NCBI RefSeq assembly: GCF_963576615.1
Contig: NC_088714.1
Location: forward strand, 26,594,558-26,658,557
DNA from: Watersipora subatra
Lineage: Eukaryota > Bryozoa > Gymnolaemata > Cheilostomatida > Watersiporidae
Direction: 5' to 3'
DNA length: 64,000 nucleotides
Positions 10,201 through 24,900 of the stretch are shown here, in pieces. The notes beneath the pieces are model-generated. The model saw only the letters and a program-made list of their open reading frames with translations. It did no database searches and was not told the origin of the DNA. A program made the position numbers and the translations under genes. Every line of letters starts with the position of its first letter. Within the stretch, counting starts at the first letter, position 1.

Positions 10201-13200
10201 ATTTAGAGGTTTCTTGTTTTTTATGTATATACATTTTTTTACGCTAAATTAATTCATTGCTTTTATTGTATCTTACTGTTTGGTTTGTCGTAGCTTTAGT
10301 GTTTTGTAATAGTTAACTCAATTTTTTTTATTCCAAAATATTCAATTAATTGTTTACTTTTATCATGGCTCACTCTGGGTTGTTGACTTGTTACAAGTAA
10401 TAGTCGACTTAGTTTTAATGTTTATATATAAATATTAAAATATCAATATTCACTTTTTAAGACTATATTTCTTAACTATTGATATATGACAAGGTGGTAC
10501 ACACTCTCTATCATACTACCATACATATTTCCTCAGTAACGAATGACATTGTTTTTTTTACAAAAGGCATGCCTCAAAGTAGTCCAAAGGTGTCTTTTAC
10601 AGGTAACGCTTGTTCCAAATACCCTTTGTTAAGTCATAGACAGACTACGTATGATGATAAGCCATATTTGTACGCAACAGAGCTGTTATAGACAGCGATT
10701 GTTTGCAATTCCTAAAGACAAACAAAATGCTTGCGAATTATGAAGAGGCACTCAAAAGTGTGATAGTGATTGTATCTTGTTTTTACAAAAGACGCGTGTA
10801 CCTTTCTTTGTTCTCTTAAAAGCTCAGTTTGTCTTTTTTCACACACAGATCAGAGGCAGGCGGCCATTTTATCTGGCTTAGCATACAGGAGTGATATAAG
10901 CACTAAGAACTGTGAAGGCTGTACAATCATGTCTAAAGGTATAAATGCTTGATCATTTAGGCTTGCATAGGCTTTTGTTGTTGTCTAGCCAGGAATTAGC
11001 GTTTAGGAAAAAGTCACTAGTGCCGAAACAACTGAATCTGATTTCAGTGTGTTTGTTCAACGCTGAGTCAGGGACAGCTCACTGATTGGAATATTTAACT
11101 GTCACGCTGTTAGTTGGGTTTACACCTGCGACATACACTAAACACTGATGTGCAAGTCGGAAAAAGGTAATTTTGTTAAACCTTGCAACTCTATTGATGT
11201 TTGGGAATGGCTATTTAACTTAGTCATATACCTGGATATGTTAGATTGGATCTGATTGAATGAGCATGATATAGTTCCTAGCAATATCACTGCAAAACTT
11301 TGATTTGTCATATACTTTAAACATATGAACTTTAAATTTGTCTTTTGTCAAGTAAACTATCCACAAAAAATGCGGTAGTATAAGTTACTTTCATAGACAT
11401 AGACCACTTAGATTGCTCTATAGCTGTCGGGGAGGGGGATGACGTCATGTCGGGGACAAAAGACATGCGTGTGCAGACTTTGTTGCTGTGGATACAAGGT
11501 GGATGCACACCAAGATACTTTATCTAAGCCTAGGTCTATGACTGAAATATGTGACAGTTACTTACAATCAAATCTGAAAAATTGCATAGTAAGTTAACGA
11601 GCAAATGATCTTTTAGCCAGTATTTGGCTAGATTTTGGCATTGATCAATAGAATAGTCACAAAGAATTGATGCACTGTATAGCTGTTCAAATAGTACTGC
11701 TCAAAATGCAAAGAGCTTTTTCAGAGATTTGTCTAGTCTGATGACAATGTATTGAAACGGGACTTCTTCACAAATCGCTGTTCTCTGTCCAGGGCACCAC
11801 TGATGTTAGTAAACTAGTCTATCATTTAAAATTTGACACGCGGCCAAGTTTACATACCGGCATACACGTGCTTATTATATAAATATATCTACTTGGACAT
11901 TGATGTTCTTTGTGTAACCCTCTACCAACACACTAGAAGCTCGTAAGTATGTCTTTTTTCCATCTCGAGTGTAACAATGTAGATGCGCACGGGGGTATAT
12001 TTTTTCCTCTACCAAATTTCACAATGTTCCATTCTCAAAGCTATTTTGTTTCCACTGAGTGTAGCATTTCAAAACGGGTGCAATCATGTCATGGATATTC
12101 GCTCGCTATCAACAAGCCGGTCAGCCGTGTGTAATCATCCAAAATTCCGCAATCTCTCCTTACTCAATGTAAACTGACTTAATTGCGAATCAGACGTCGC
12201 GAGCATTTCTTTAGTGCTCAATATTTGCGTCAAACATATCGCTTACAAAAATCGATAAGGTATGTTTGATGCATCAATCATTATGTAAGGTGCTTTGTGC
12301 TTCTATAGCTGGCCATTATGCTCCTCGTGAGTCAGTGGCCATCGATTGTTCGGGCTCGTTATGCTGACTGTAGTCTCATCGGGTCTGACTCCCTCACACC
12401 AAAGGTACTTTACATTGGTACGTAGCCAAGTGCTAATTACGAGACCTCTCTGTCTAATCAGTATTTGGATACGAGCGAGGATTGAAGGCACTTAGCCAGG
12501 CAAACTTGTGTTAACAATCATCAAGTGGCACGTAAGTGGCTTGCCTTGTCTATTGTGGCGAGAGGAGCAGAGGAGTTTAGAGATACGAAAAAGAAGGCAA
12601 AGTGTCATTTGGCACTGGCTTGAGTACGAGTCGAGGACCCACTTACCGCCTCTCTCACATTAGAGCAATACCATTTTTTGTTCGCCGATTCACCGAGCAT
12701 ATGGATAGCTGCGGGGTTTAGTCGGTGAGTGTTTAAACTACCATCGGATTATTGGCGTGGAATTGTCCGACAGATTTTACATTTATATTTTGATAACGAT
12801 TATGCATGTATGACTCGCAAATCTTAGCTTTATACATCTTGCATACCCTTCCAAGTTGTTATCTATGAATAGTTATTAGCTGTATGTGCCTAGCGCATCC
12901 AAGTTATTTTCTCCGAATCTTCATAAAAATTTGGTGCGATGGTGCTAATGAGAAAGGCATCATGGTCATTGTAGGTCAATGAAGGTCATTATAGGTCAAC
13001 GAAGGTTAGCTGCACTATATGGTTAGTGTTATGACTCTTCTATAACAAAACTTTGAGATAGAAATGCAGACTAATATTAAGAAAAAAAATCGAACACACT
13101 TGAAACTAAAGCTAAATTAGCATTAAGTTCCATTCTGTTACCTGAACCGCAGCATTCGAGTTAAATATATGTCATATATAAGTTGTGAGTGTAACAACGG

Positions 13201-13805
13201 CACATACTACTGGCAGTATGTAGAAATTGTGCTTGTCAGCAGTGCCTTGCCCTCATCTCTAACAAGATGTGACCTAAGAATGTTAACTACTTTATACCGT
13301 ATCTTAATAGTTCTTGGATTTGAGCCAAACCTGATTCTAGATTTGCTTCTCTTGATCTGCCCATTAAAATGCTGACGAATACTGATTACTATCGGTTTTA
13401 ATCTATGTCTGCACAATATTTCGTATGACAAAAAATTGAAAAAATATTTTCAGAGCAGCTAAAAATAGACGATTTAAAAAGTGTTATTTGCATTATATAC
13501 ATTTGAATACACAAAAAAATGACTAACATTAAACTTTGCTGACTATGGAACTATTGCAGCAGCAGTATGCAGTGAAGCTTCAACCTACAATCACTTCAAC
13601 ATAAAATATTTTGACCTTCAAATTCCGCCGTAACAATACACTCATAATATTGTTTATACCGATATACAGTGGCCCGCAATAAACTTACCAATGAAAACAT
13701 CGTTTAAAATTTAAAATTATTTATATATAATTAAATATATTGAATATGAAAATTAAGATTTACAAAATATTCATGGAAAATTCTAAAAAATCGTAATTAT
13801 ATTGT

Positions 13806-13845
<40 letters not shown>

Positions 13846-16800
13846 GTGCTTGTGATGAGTCTTAGCTTCAGGAGCCTCAGACAACAGAGCGCAATGCTGT
13901 AATAATGCGTTGATTAGAGCAATAAAATTTTCAGTCAGACGAGATAGCCAGCTAGATAGCTTTAATGACAGTACTTCCTGTTTGTCATTGACCTGTGTTG
14001 CTGCTCCTGCTCAGACCTGCCCAATTGTTTCATGAGGCAATTACTCTTGAATCTAGTTGTCGTCCTTGTAGTCATATTTAAGAAATTCACTGACTTTGCT
14101 GCCGTCATATCTCATTGAAGGTGAACTTGAACAAAACTTTGGTATTTTTATCAAAAAGTATCAGTATTTGTCTCTCATTTGTGATTGTTTTTGGTGCTTG
14201 AAGTAATCTGACTGCCAGGATGTTGCAAGATTAAAATCAACAAACTTGATCGCAGTTAAAACGCTCGGGTTAGTAATAGTAGATGAGAAATGTCGACTAG
14301 CACAAAATCAAACTTTGGTGTGCCATTGATCATGCGCTGCAACGAATGACTTGAATCTAGCACAAATTGTTGGTAGAATAAGTGAATGGTTTATGAGTAG
14401 AAATTTTGATTGGTTATTGGTCAATGCAACTTGTGGTTTGTTTTATTTTCATGAGCAATTTTAAACAACAAAACGTTCTAGAAGTTACAGTTAATTACAT
14501 CAAAACTAGATCTCCCTGTGAGTCGTTAGACAGTTCCTATTAAATTTTAAGCTCGCTGGAAAAGGTTTGGAGTTGAGACAATCAGTAGATGACTTAGATT
14601 AGACTGGTATAAGACTATCTATTGTTATACGGTATTCTGATCATTAGAAAGATTAATTTAAAACATACCTTTGTTACTGATTAGTTACTTATGCTACTTT
14701 GTGACTAGCCCAGCTGACTTATCAGACATAATGTAGGTTTGTATCAAATAGATGTTAGTTTATATAATAGTCTTATCTGTTTTGAGGTTGAAGTCAAATG
14801 TTTATCTCTCTAACTAAATAATGCGCTATTCGCTAGTAACCTGGATGCGAAATTATTTTTTGCTTAGAAGTGTATGCTGTCTCCAGAATATTTTGAGCGT
14901 GTATGCAGTGCCACTTTCTGACACATTTCTGCTGCCGAATACTATCTTTATCAGACAGCTGATACTCTTCTACTGAAATTCCGGCACTGATATTTGTCAA
15001 AGTTAGATGCTTTTTTCTGTTTTGTTTCTTTATTTAATTTAAAATAAGTTCGTATTTTTCCTAGAAGGCCCCCGCCACTAATACAAAACTCGCACACTCG
15101 AAAAATATATGCTCGCCACTTCAATGTGGGCCTCGTTTGCAGGCATTGGGAAGAAGGAATATGCTCGGTGTAAATTATACCCGCCAAACAGTAAGTCACG
15201 TCGAAAAATTCGTCGATCTTGACTCTAGAACGGGTACTGTAAGTATTGAGTCCTTCTGCCATGTTAATGAAATGCGGAATAAGCGCCAATGCAGAACTCA
15301 CCAGACTCGCCATGGTGGACAGTTATTTGTAGAAGTTCAAGTGGCGACAGAGGTTTCGGGATGATAATGAAAGAGAAAAAGTGATTGCAGATATTGCATA
15401 ATTTTATCCACTCTCGTACTGAAAGTTTTTTACGTATAACTACACAACTTGCGTTGACGTTTAACTGGTAGCATATTTTTTGGTAGTTCTTTCTTCTAAA
15501 AAAGATTCATAACATTTTTGCGCTCTTTTTTCTACGATAACAACTACTTCAATTGTGAACATGCGTCATCTGTCAACATGTGTCATCCGTGCTGCTTTCT
15601 ATGACTGTGTAACCAAGCCATACCAGATATTCCGGCAGCCATCTAAACGGTATCACCATCATAAATTTCCTTTTCTCTCTGTCTTCGACTGTAATCTTAT
15701 GTGTTGAAATCGCGCAAAATGTTTCTCAACTATTTCAAAACATTAGAAGATGTGGCGCCATATATCTAAAAGTACAGTTTGTTGATGCCACGTGTGGCGT
15801 TTCAATTGTATTTAAGAACTAATCAGTTTTAAAACTTCTCTTGTTGACACACTTTACTCAGTAGCCTTTTCTAATTCAGTAGCGTTTTGTTTTGCCACAA
15901 CCATTAACTAATGATAATATGATAGACCTTAAAGTCAATTATATGTCAACAACCAAGTATTTCATTTAATTTGTTCACAGCTCATAAAACTTAATAGTAA
16001 ATACTTGAGGTAATACGCATAGCACCAAAATAAAAGTATTGTAAAAATTACAAAAAAAGACTAAATGTACATAACTAAATAATATATAAACAAATAAAGT
16101 AGGTGTTGATAAAGTTATGTTTTTATTTTTATTTTGTCTTGAAGATAAAGACTGGTGATGTGAGCGATGATTTAACCAGTCAGCGCAATGCAATACAATT
16201 AGCAAGGCAATGCAATTAGCAATGCAAGATATGAAAGGCTGGAAATATGGAAATAGTCTAACCTAAACCACATGAACTATAAAGTAACCTGGCTTATTTA
16301 ACTTTTCAGATTTTACATTTTGTTATTGTTGATGTCCGCATTACCTACTTTCGCTCGTTACAAAATCACCCGTTAGCACAACACTTTCTCTCCTTTTCCA
16401 CAAGAAATACTAGTCGGCTTTGGGAATTAAAAATAAGTTTTTGCTTTCATTTGAAGGACTGCTTTGCCTTTTTGTCACTACCACTGCTGCTGCTCATGCT
16501 AGTATTGCCATGATTTTAAAACTTAAAAGTAGGTAAGAAACACTGTTTGATATTATATCGTATTATATATTACATATTGTCTAACAAGTACTATAGAACC
16601 AAACTGCGTGAAGAAACCTACATACATACGTGTACATTCTGAATTGCAAGAATGCAGTCTTGACAAAATGTGGAAGTCATATGTTGGAAATCACCTTGTT
16701 CATGTATGTTAATACAAATATTTGCTCCAATTGTATGTCCGTATGTCAAACAATTCACACGTCGTTGTCATTGCATGCGAGATCTGGCTGCATAAGGAAA

Positions 16801-19800
16801 GAGATGAGAAAGAAATAACGTTTTTGTATGTTTTATTAGCAACATTCCCAGCACCTGGATGTGCTACACTTTCTATGTCAAAACATGCTAGCAGTTTATC
16901 CGCAACTGTGTCAATAATTGTATTATTTGTATATTGTAATACAATAACTCTACATATGCTATTAATCATTGGAGGAGGGCCCAGCTGTCCGCTGCTCAGG
17001 AATGCTAATCAATGTAACACAAGGAAAACTTAAGCATGCTGTTCTCATTTCTGTATATATTCTGATTAAATTTTTTTCTTAAATTTTTGCAGCAATATTT
17101 TTTGTGTTTTAATTATTTAAATTAGTTGCTGCTATATTTCAAATCAATATTTTAAAAATCTTCAGATTTCAATGAAACATTTTTCCTTCTGTAGGCATTG
17201 CATTATCAGCGCAATAGATATATCATGGTATCACTAGAAAAGCTATAGTGCAGCCGTAAAAGCTATCATTTAGCAGACGTTAACAAAGGCTTGTCGGTGC
17301 AAAAATCTCACAGAAACATTCCTAAGCGTAGCAGTAAGTAAAAGTTAGTTTACAAGCTGTTGAAATCAGTCTCTTCCTTTTTGATACTAACAAGTTTGAT
17401 ATCCAGTAGTTATGTGAAGATTACTAGAGTAATATCTATGACATTGTTTGTTATACTTGCAACACGGAGTTATGCTTTTCTGCATTTACTGTATTTCATT
17501 TTCAGAAGTCTATATACTTATAGAATTTGATGATTAACTCTCCGCTAATTGTTTAGCTTTTTAAATATCTCTTAGCTGTGTCAGTTTATGCATAGCGACA
17601 GAGAATCTCCTAGCGCATGCACTCTCATTGTGTTGACAAAGTGATTGAGGAAGTTGGATGCTTCACAGTTGGGAAATCCTGACAAGTACAGATAAGAGAG
17701 TTAGTAATAGTACGTTGAGGTATTTCATTTGAGGTGTTATCTAATCGCTAGGTTGAGAGACCCAATACAGCTGATATAAATGGAGTGCCTCCACAGTTAC
17801 ATTAGTTTAAAGTTTATTAGACAATGAACAAATAGTCTTTTCATGAGATATGTTCAGGGTACTAAGGAACCATTCTTCTCTGTTGAGTTATCATAAGTTT
17901 TCACCAAACCATCGCTCGCCTCTTCTTGCCAGTTTAGCATTGTCCTACAAGTTAAACGCACTCCTTGAGGAGGTCATGAAATGCGATGTAGAGAGTAGAT
18001 TGATGGAATGGAGATTCCATAAATAAATGATTTGTCAGCAATCTCGGTTGGAATGAGCCAACGGCTGCTGACATTGTTCAAGACTAATAGGTTCACAGAC
18101 ATGCACATTTCACTTGTGGCATTTTGTTGAGAGACAATAGGGCCGGTGTTTAGGCTTGGACAGTCAGTGGGTACGTTGAATTGTTCTAAGCTCGCACCGC
18201 TTGTCTTCTGTGTTAGCTATTACAATAGCGTCTGCGCTTGCCACTAGATTGCACCTTTACTAAAATAATTCCCATCCATTACTTTACATTGTTTGCTTCT
18301 TTGATATCTGAGGATAACCTTGGATTGCGCATTTTTTAGCGGGTCAGACTGTTAAATCCATTAGCCATTCTAGAAAGGATTTATCTTCTTTCTTTTTTTG
18401 TTTTCCATTAGTAATCCTTTTCATCAAGACTTGTTAGGTGTGTGTTGCATAAACTTGTTATTCACTGTTTCCTTGCTTCCAGTGGGTTCGGAGTTGCTTC
18501 CACTCCAAATCACAGAAATGGTACAACGCGAGTGCATTCGACGACATTACGCTTCGCTAAATTTGTGTGAAGGCAATCGCTGTGAGAAAGTGAGTCGATT
18601 TTAGCGAGTTTTGTTTTGAGGAATACATTAAAAATCTCGGAAAGATCTATATAGCGCTACTCTGAATCGTTAAAGCGGTAGGATGGGAATTCTTCAGCAG
18701 CGGGTAACTCCGAACCCATTCTAAGCCTGAAAACGCGGTGAAAGTACATGTATGTCCTAGTTTTGGGCTACTCTATGTCATACATGATATCAGACTGCCA
18801 AAAGGTTACATGCTGCCATCCTATTAGTAAAAACAGCGTACTTTTGCTCATGCATTTTATCGTAGACTTCACTCTCCAAATCTGACAGAGCTTGGAAACG
18901 AACAGCTACACTTTTTTTTATTATACCGAGTTGCTCGCTCAAGCACATGTTTCTCTCTGATTGGTCAGTTTAATTAGGTCACTCGCACAGTCAACTTGTC
19001 TGTTTTTTCAAATGATATTATTACTATCGATACCAAAAAGTTATGCTTACAAACGTGCATAGCACTTAGCTTAACTTCTGGAATACAGACACTAACCGCC
19101 TCTTCTGCAGCCTCTTTGCCAGGGCGCATAAACTACTGAAATTGTACCTAGGTGACCCCAGTTTTACAACGCTTGACTCCCAAGAGGGCTTTCAAACTAG
19201 CATCCTGTAGAGTTCACAATCAGACCTTCAAATAGAGTAGACGAGATTATATCTTGTAGTGTTTAGGATGCTTACCATTTCCGAAATCAATAATAGACAC
19301 GAACATTAGTTTATCAATCAATGCTCGCTGTCAGTCAGCTAATAATAAAGCTATACACACAATTTCAATTGTGCTTTTGCTGTGAATGTGAAACTTTTGC
19401 GACATTTTTTTTAGTGTGATTTAATGAATTGGCACCGTGGTGCATACCTAGAATTCCCTGAATAAATCTGACACAGTCGATTAAGTCTCAGTCCTTAACA
19501 ACTGATGACAGAGACTGTAGTCTCTGGACTTTGAGTAGTTCAATGAGTCATTACGAATTTCACGGTGTCATTTTTTTAAAATTTGATTCTCGTTATTTTG
19601 AACTCTGATAACTGCATAAAAAGCATTTTCAATGGTTTCCATATATCATTTTACAATCTGTTCTCTGTTAGCAATTAGAAGCTGCCCAAGATAGGTTTCT
19701 ATTGCTTTTATAGAATGCTGTTGACGTTGTCATGTATCTCTAACATGATGACACGTCTTTAACAAACAGAGACACCCAATTTTTGTCAAAAACCAGAGAC

Positions 19801-21590
19801 TCCTTTATATTTGTCCCTGAGACTTCAGCCAGTGACCTTGCATGAAAACTAAAGGCTGTTTTCAGACCTTAGCATTAATGTCAAATTTTAGGTTAAATGC
19901 CAATGACACTTTCTAAAATGGAAGATTTGGCTGTTTTTGTATTTGCTCTGTACTTAAATACTGGGACAACAAAGTCAAACGCCAAATGTCTTGGCTGGTT
20001 AAACTTTGGCCATCTCAAAAACATTGGTTTGATTTAGTTTCAACACTACTTTGTTTTATCTGTCCCTAATCATGCCAAATTTATAAAAAATATCCTACAT
20101 TTTTTATTATAGATTTGTAGTTCCCCGCTTTGCACTAGCTGACAAAAAGTTTTTAGATATTACTCTCTGCTGACTTCATGCAGACTATCGTTGAATCTTC
20201 TTCTGTTTTAGTTCAAGCCAACTCATCATGATTAGACTTGAAAGCAGAAAAGTGCACACCTGCTGCCACCTGTCAGATAGATTATATTGATCAGTCAGGT
20301 AAGAGCAGTAATGATTACGCAATGTTTAGTAAAGCTAACCTTTGCACTAAATGTGGTCTCATTAATGATGTGATGGAAGTTGAAAAAGGATTTATCACAC
20401 CTTGTTATTGCACTGATTATATCAAGGAATTGTCTCCTTTATTCTGACTGATCCAAGACCTCAAGATAATTGTGCTTTTATAAAGATCGCTGCGTTTTGA
20501 ATCAGATTTAAAGATTTTTTTAGTGTTCGGAGTGTCACAACAAGGAAGTAATAAAACCAATGAAGAAAAACAGAAATATGATACGCTAATAATATTTGTC
20601 TGTAATGTAGTTCTTGTATGAATTAGTTGATTGTCAGTGTTGTGGTGAAAAAGGTCAAACACAGTTTGCCATGGAAGGACTATGGAAAGTTGGTTGTTTA
20701 CCACTAATATAAGGTTGACCTTTGTGTTTACTCTGCGTTCATTTATATGACTGAATGAAATGTTTTTTGGAGTCAATGAACCATAGATGGTGAACCGTGA
20801 GTCTGGAGATGAAAGGGCGTGAAAGACCGTGGCTCTCAAAACTTGAAATAAAAATATTTACTAGAAACTTGAATTTTAGGTTTTTAAAGTAGTTGTCCTT
20901 GTGTCGGTTTCATATATAGATGAACTTAATTGAACTCTTTCTACCGGATCACATGTTTGTACTAGTCATTACAAATCAAATAAAAATTGTTAATCACAAA
21001 TCCGTGCATGACTATTTTTTCCAGCGTGCCAACAAAAATTCTAATGACTCAAAACAACTCCTATTTATATCAGATTTCTTTTTTGTAAAAAGCAAAAAAG
21101 TAACGCTTCAACATTTTTTATAAGGTTTGATCAAACGATACCGTGATTCGCTCCAAGCTTTCTGAATAACTCCACATTTAACTTTTGACCATTTTCAAAC
21201 AAATTTGAGTGATATTGGGAACTAAGCTCAAACACGCATAAAACTCGGCTTGCTGCCATTTCGCGTCTCTCTGTCTCATTAACAAACAAACAAACAATAC
21301 TGTAGATGACTCATTTGCTAGATAAGCTCATCGGCTATTGAGCCGCTCTTTGCACTTGTGAACAAGTGCTCATTATCAATCGTACACTTTTGGCACTTAA
21401 GAGCGGGTGCTTGATACTAATCTCATGTTCATAGCACTTGACACTGTATCATTTAGGACAGAGGGTCGTGGGACCAACAGCTAATTAGTTGATAATGTCA
21501 GATAAAATAAACAAGTGTTGTCAGCTATAGTGCGGGGCTTGCTTCATCTCTGAATGCCCCAGCTCTTCCGTCGCTTCAGCATTTAAAATT
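7290..21590. other. Long stretch without a convincing gene
   Basis: About 14 kb in which I found no exon chain. It may be intergenic, or hold upstream non-coding exons or large 5' introns of the RIN-like gene. A mariner-like terminus (acagtcaaacctcg) lies at 8172. Sequence at about 11930-12760 is less AT-rich and might include a promoter. Isolated segments with a GT-AG frame occur at 20212-20299 (ttctgttttag ... TCAG|GTAAGAG), a possible untranslated exon, and at 18483-18589 (see rejected items). A GC-poor tRNA-like segment (box A gcgcagtggctatagcc, box B-like ggattggagcc) sits at 23447-23560 in the first RIN introns. Confidence 0.4.
13808..13843. repeat. (AT)n microsatellite
   Basis: About 18 uninterrupted ta dinucleotides in intergenic sequence. 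Confidence 0.97.
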
Positions 21591-21597
21591 ATTAAAA

Positions 21598-21836
21598 ACT
21601 AGTAGCTGGTAGACCCGTGCTCCATGAGAGATCGTCATGTGTAATAACTATGTACACAATTATTCTTTGATGAGCAAGGAGGGTAAGGTAGCACAGATGG
21701 TAGCGCGCTTTGCATGAATCTCAAATCAAGTATCTGAGTTTAATTCCTCTGCGAGGTAATCTTTTCCCTAATGCTCTTAGCATGGCTTTGAACGAACAGA
21801 CAGACGGACTGACATGGCTCTTATTATAGCAGAGAT
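21598..21836 (+). mobile_element. tRNA-derived SINE, plus orientation
   Basis: Leader actagtagctggtagac and ccatgagagatcgtcatg, then a tRNA-like part with A-box-like gtagcacagatggtagcgcg and B-box-like gagtttaattcc, then the tail gcatggctttgaacgaacag ... gacatggctcttattata. This is one of the most complete family members. It ends about 120 bp before the first coding exon of the RIN-like gene. Confidence 0.75.
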
Positions 21837-21953
21837 TTTTTTATGTTTTCTTAAACAATTCGAAGTCGTTTCACTTCCGTAGTAACGCTAGCTTAGCGTG
21901 CAGTAAAAATCTGAAAGGTTTTATGTATTGCCAAGTTTTTATGTTTTTTTTAG

Positions 21954-24900
21954 AATGTCTTCTCAATGTCCAGTCCTGCATCCAGTTACAGACAAGACTA
22001 GCTTGTTAGGAAAGGGCAGTAGACCGACCAACCTGTATTTGGTAACCACCACTGGAGGAGGAGATAAGTCTAGCTTTGTGAGTGGTGGGAGCAGACCAAC
22101 AGCTCCTATAAAGACAGCAATAATTCGACCCACTAACTACTACGACGGATTGAGAAGGACCAGCATTGGAGCCTCTCCTGATAGCAAGGTTAGTATAACC
22201 TCTAATCCTCAAAGTTCTCTCCTGCAAGTCAGTATATGCCCAAGGACTCTGTAGCAACATGAAACCATTAAGAGTTTTCAATTTGATAGACCTAAGGCAA
22301 TGCAGAGCGGAACATAGGACACTCAGTCTACATGTTATAAGGCAGTCTCACCTTAACTTTTATTTATATACTTGCCTTACCAGCTATTCTGTCAACTGTT
22401 GACAGATTGTTGACAGGTTAATTGTATTAGCTCTTACCTCAACTTTTATTTATTATGTGTCTGCCTTACTAGTCATTCTGTCAACTGCTGACAGGTTGTT
22501 GACAGGTTATTTGTATCAGCTCTTGCCTTGTAGGCTAATACTTTCACTTTAAACTTTTGATTTTCATTGTTTGTCTGTTTTTTTAATTAAATTTGAACTC
22601 GAATTTTAAAATGTTGCTTCAAATAAAATAATTTAGCTTATAAAGTCTCTACACTCCATATAATCAACGTAGTTGTAAGATACCAGCCACTGCTGTATTT
22701 TCTTAGCAGAACCAGCAGAATTCCACAGTAGTGCTCTCACCAAACGACCATTCCCCTGAAGCCTGCAAGGCAGGAATGTGTCCACTGACCCCTGAGGCAG
22801 AGAGTGACCCCCTCTCTGATAGCGGGGCCGTTATGTATGGAACTAATGCTACACGAAGAAGAAAGTCCAAGGTAGAAGCTTGGATAGAAAGCTCTTCTTC
22901 TGCTCAATCTGACGAATCTCTTAGTGAAAACAGGTATGTGATTGGCTGATCCGATGAATCCCTTAGTGAGAACAGGTATGTGATTGGCTGACCTGATGAA
23001 TCTCTCAGTGAGAACAGGTATGGGATTGGCTGTTTTATCAAGTGAAGATTTTAGATACTTAAATATAACCATTGAAAAGTTGGTAGCTTTCAAATGAAAG
23101 AATAGAAGCATATTGAGAGAAGATAAAAGTGTACCCTGGTAAATCTAAGATGAAATGTTTTAGTAGTTGGTTAGGATTGACTGTTTTCCATGTTAAATAC
23201 TATAGCGCAAACTTCTTTTCTAGTATATAAAATCTTTAATTTTGATGGGGCACCTGCTTTCGCCCTTCGTATCATATATTCTATTCATGCGGAGTAAAAC
23301 ATGTTTACTATGTTCATCTCTTTAAGAATGCAGTAGTACCGAAGAAATTTGTTTAACAGTCGAACTTCTGCCCTTAGAGTACAATGCTATAATAATATAA
23401 TAACAACGCTAATAAAAATAATGCTGTCTAATGGAGCTGTCTAATTGTGGAGTCAGCGCAGTGGCTATAGCCCTAGAATACCATTAGTTGCACATCATGT
23501 GAAGGTAAGCGAGTCTTTATAATATAAACCTAAAGGTCTGTGGTAGGATTGGAGCCTACATGTTTGCAGATAAATAATGTAATTGTTTCATTTCAATGAC
23601 CTCCAATTTATTATTATTCACAAGTTTTAACTATTGTATATATTTACCTTTTATTATAGTATTAATACTTTTATCTCATCATGTAATTCTTTTCCTGCAT
23701 CAGACACAATTTTTGATGATTTTAAAGCTTTTATTGTATACATTTGAAAGATTTCATTCTTGATGTTATTTTTTTAAGCATTGCAAATAAACTGTTATTA
23801 CTATTTAAGATTTTTGAACTTAGAACTTAAAGTTTAGAACTTTAGTAAATTTTAGTAACTTTATATATGAGTTCTTTTTGAGTTTTACTTTTTTTATGGA
23901 ACAATAGCTACTTGAATGACTTTCGAAATGATGAAAAAAATGATAATGAGAAGCCGTTGCGACTTCATCAGCAAATTTAGAAGTCACTCGCTTTAGTAGA
24001 GTGGAAGCTTCATTTAAGGAAGTTTGCTTTCGCAGACGATTGCCATTTTCTCCCTCTGCATTCAGGCTCATTGAAGCTTTGAGACAAAGGTTCCCTTACA
24101 CAACATACTAATGAGCAAAGATAATTAATAATTCCTTTACCACTAAACCCAATATTGGGGCAGGAGTTCTAATTAGGCTGTAGTGAGAGTAGGACTTCTG
24201 CTCCAGCAATAGGGCATAATTGGCTTAATATATCTTGTATTGTCATAATAGCAATAATTATACCATACTAACTAGTGATATAGCTGACACATCATCAGCG
24301 CGTTATGAAGAAGAATGTCGGTGAATATAGGTAATTATGACAGCAGCGCTTGACAACTTTCTTTTTGTGCTCAAAAATTATTTAGTAAAGTATTATTTTG
24401 CATGAATTTCTATTTAGACGTTGTATAGGCTAGCAAAATAAATAATACTATATATAATGTTGTGTTGAAAACTGTTATTGTATTAGTGAGTGTGGCTTAC
24501 CAATTATCGGCAGCTTCTTGATAGATCGTGTTACAGGGCATTGTCAATACCACTCCGTAGCAAACGAAGACCTGCAATGCACATAGCCTCAAGTTCTTCT
24601 ACATTAAGCGGAGAAGAAGTAGATTTATCTTTTGAGAACCTGTGCCAGGAGTTACTAGCTCTATCCGCTAGCTGCAGCACTCTTGAACGAATGATTCACA
24701 ACACAAGCCATGAGATAGAGAGCACTCTTGACAGACGTCGTCAGGTGTCAGAGAACTGCAGGCAACAGGCAGTGCCAGTGATCAGTGATTTGCTATCACC
24801 CGCTTCGACTAGTCACGAGTCTACGACTCCTTCCTCTAGTGGCACAAGTCTTTTTATAGAAGAGCCTGGCGATAAACCTGAGAATGCCCCGTTACTCGCC

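Noticed and set aside
14951..15313. Minus-strand 120-codon open frame and the opposing 75-codon plus frame
   Set aside because: No family signature, and the two frames overlap; no splice or poly(A) support.
18483..18589. Exon-like segment with good acceptor (cttgcttccag) and donor (GAAA|GTGAGT)
   Set aside because: It starts with tgggttcggagtt, inverted at 18706-18718 as part of a foldback, and does not join in phase to the RIN exon at 21954. Not supported as coding.
20417..20839. Minus-strand 140-codon open frame
   Set aside because: No recognisable domain, no splice context or paralogue; composition is not convincing. It could be chance or an old repeat.
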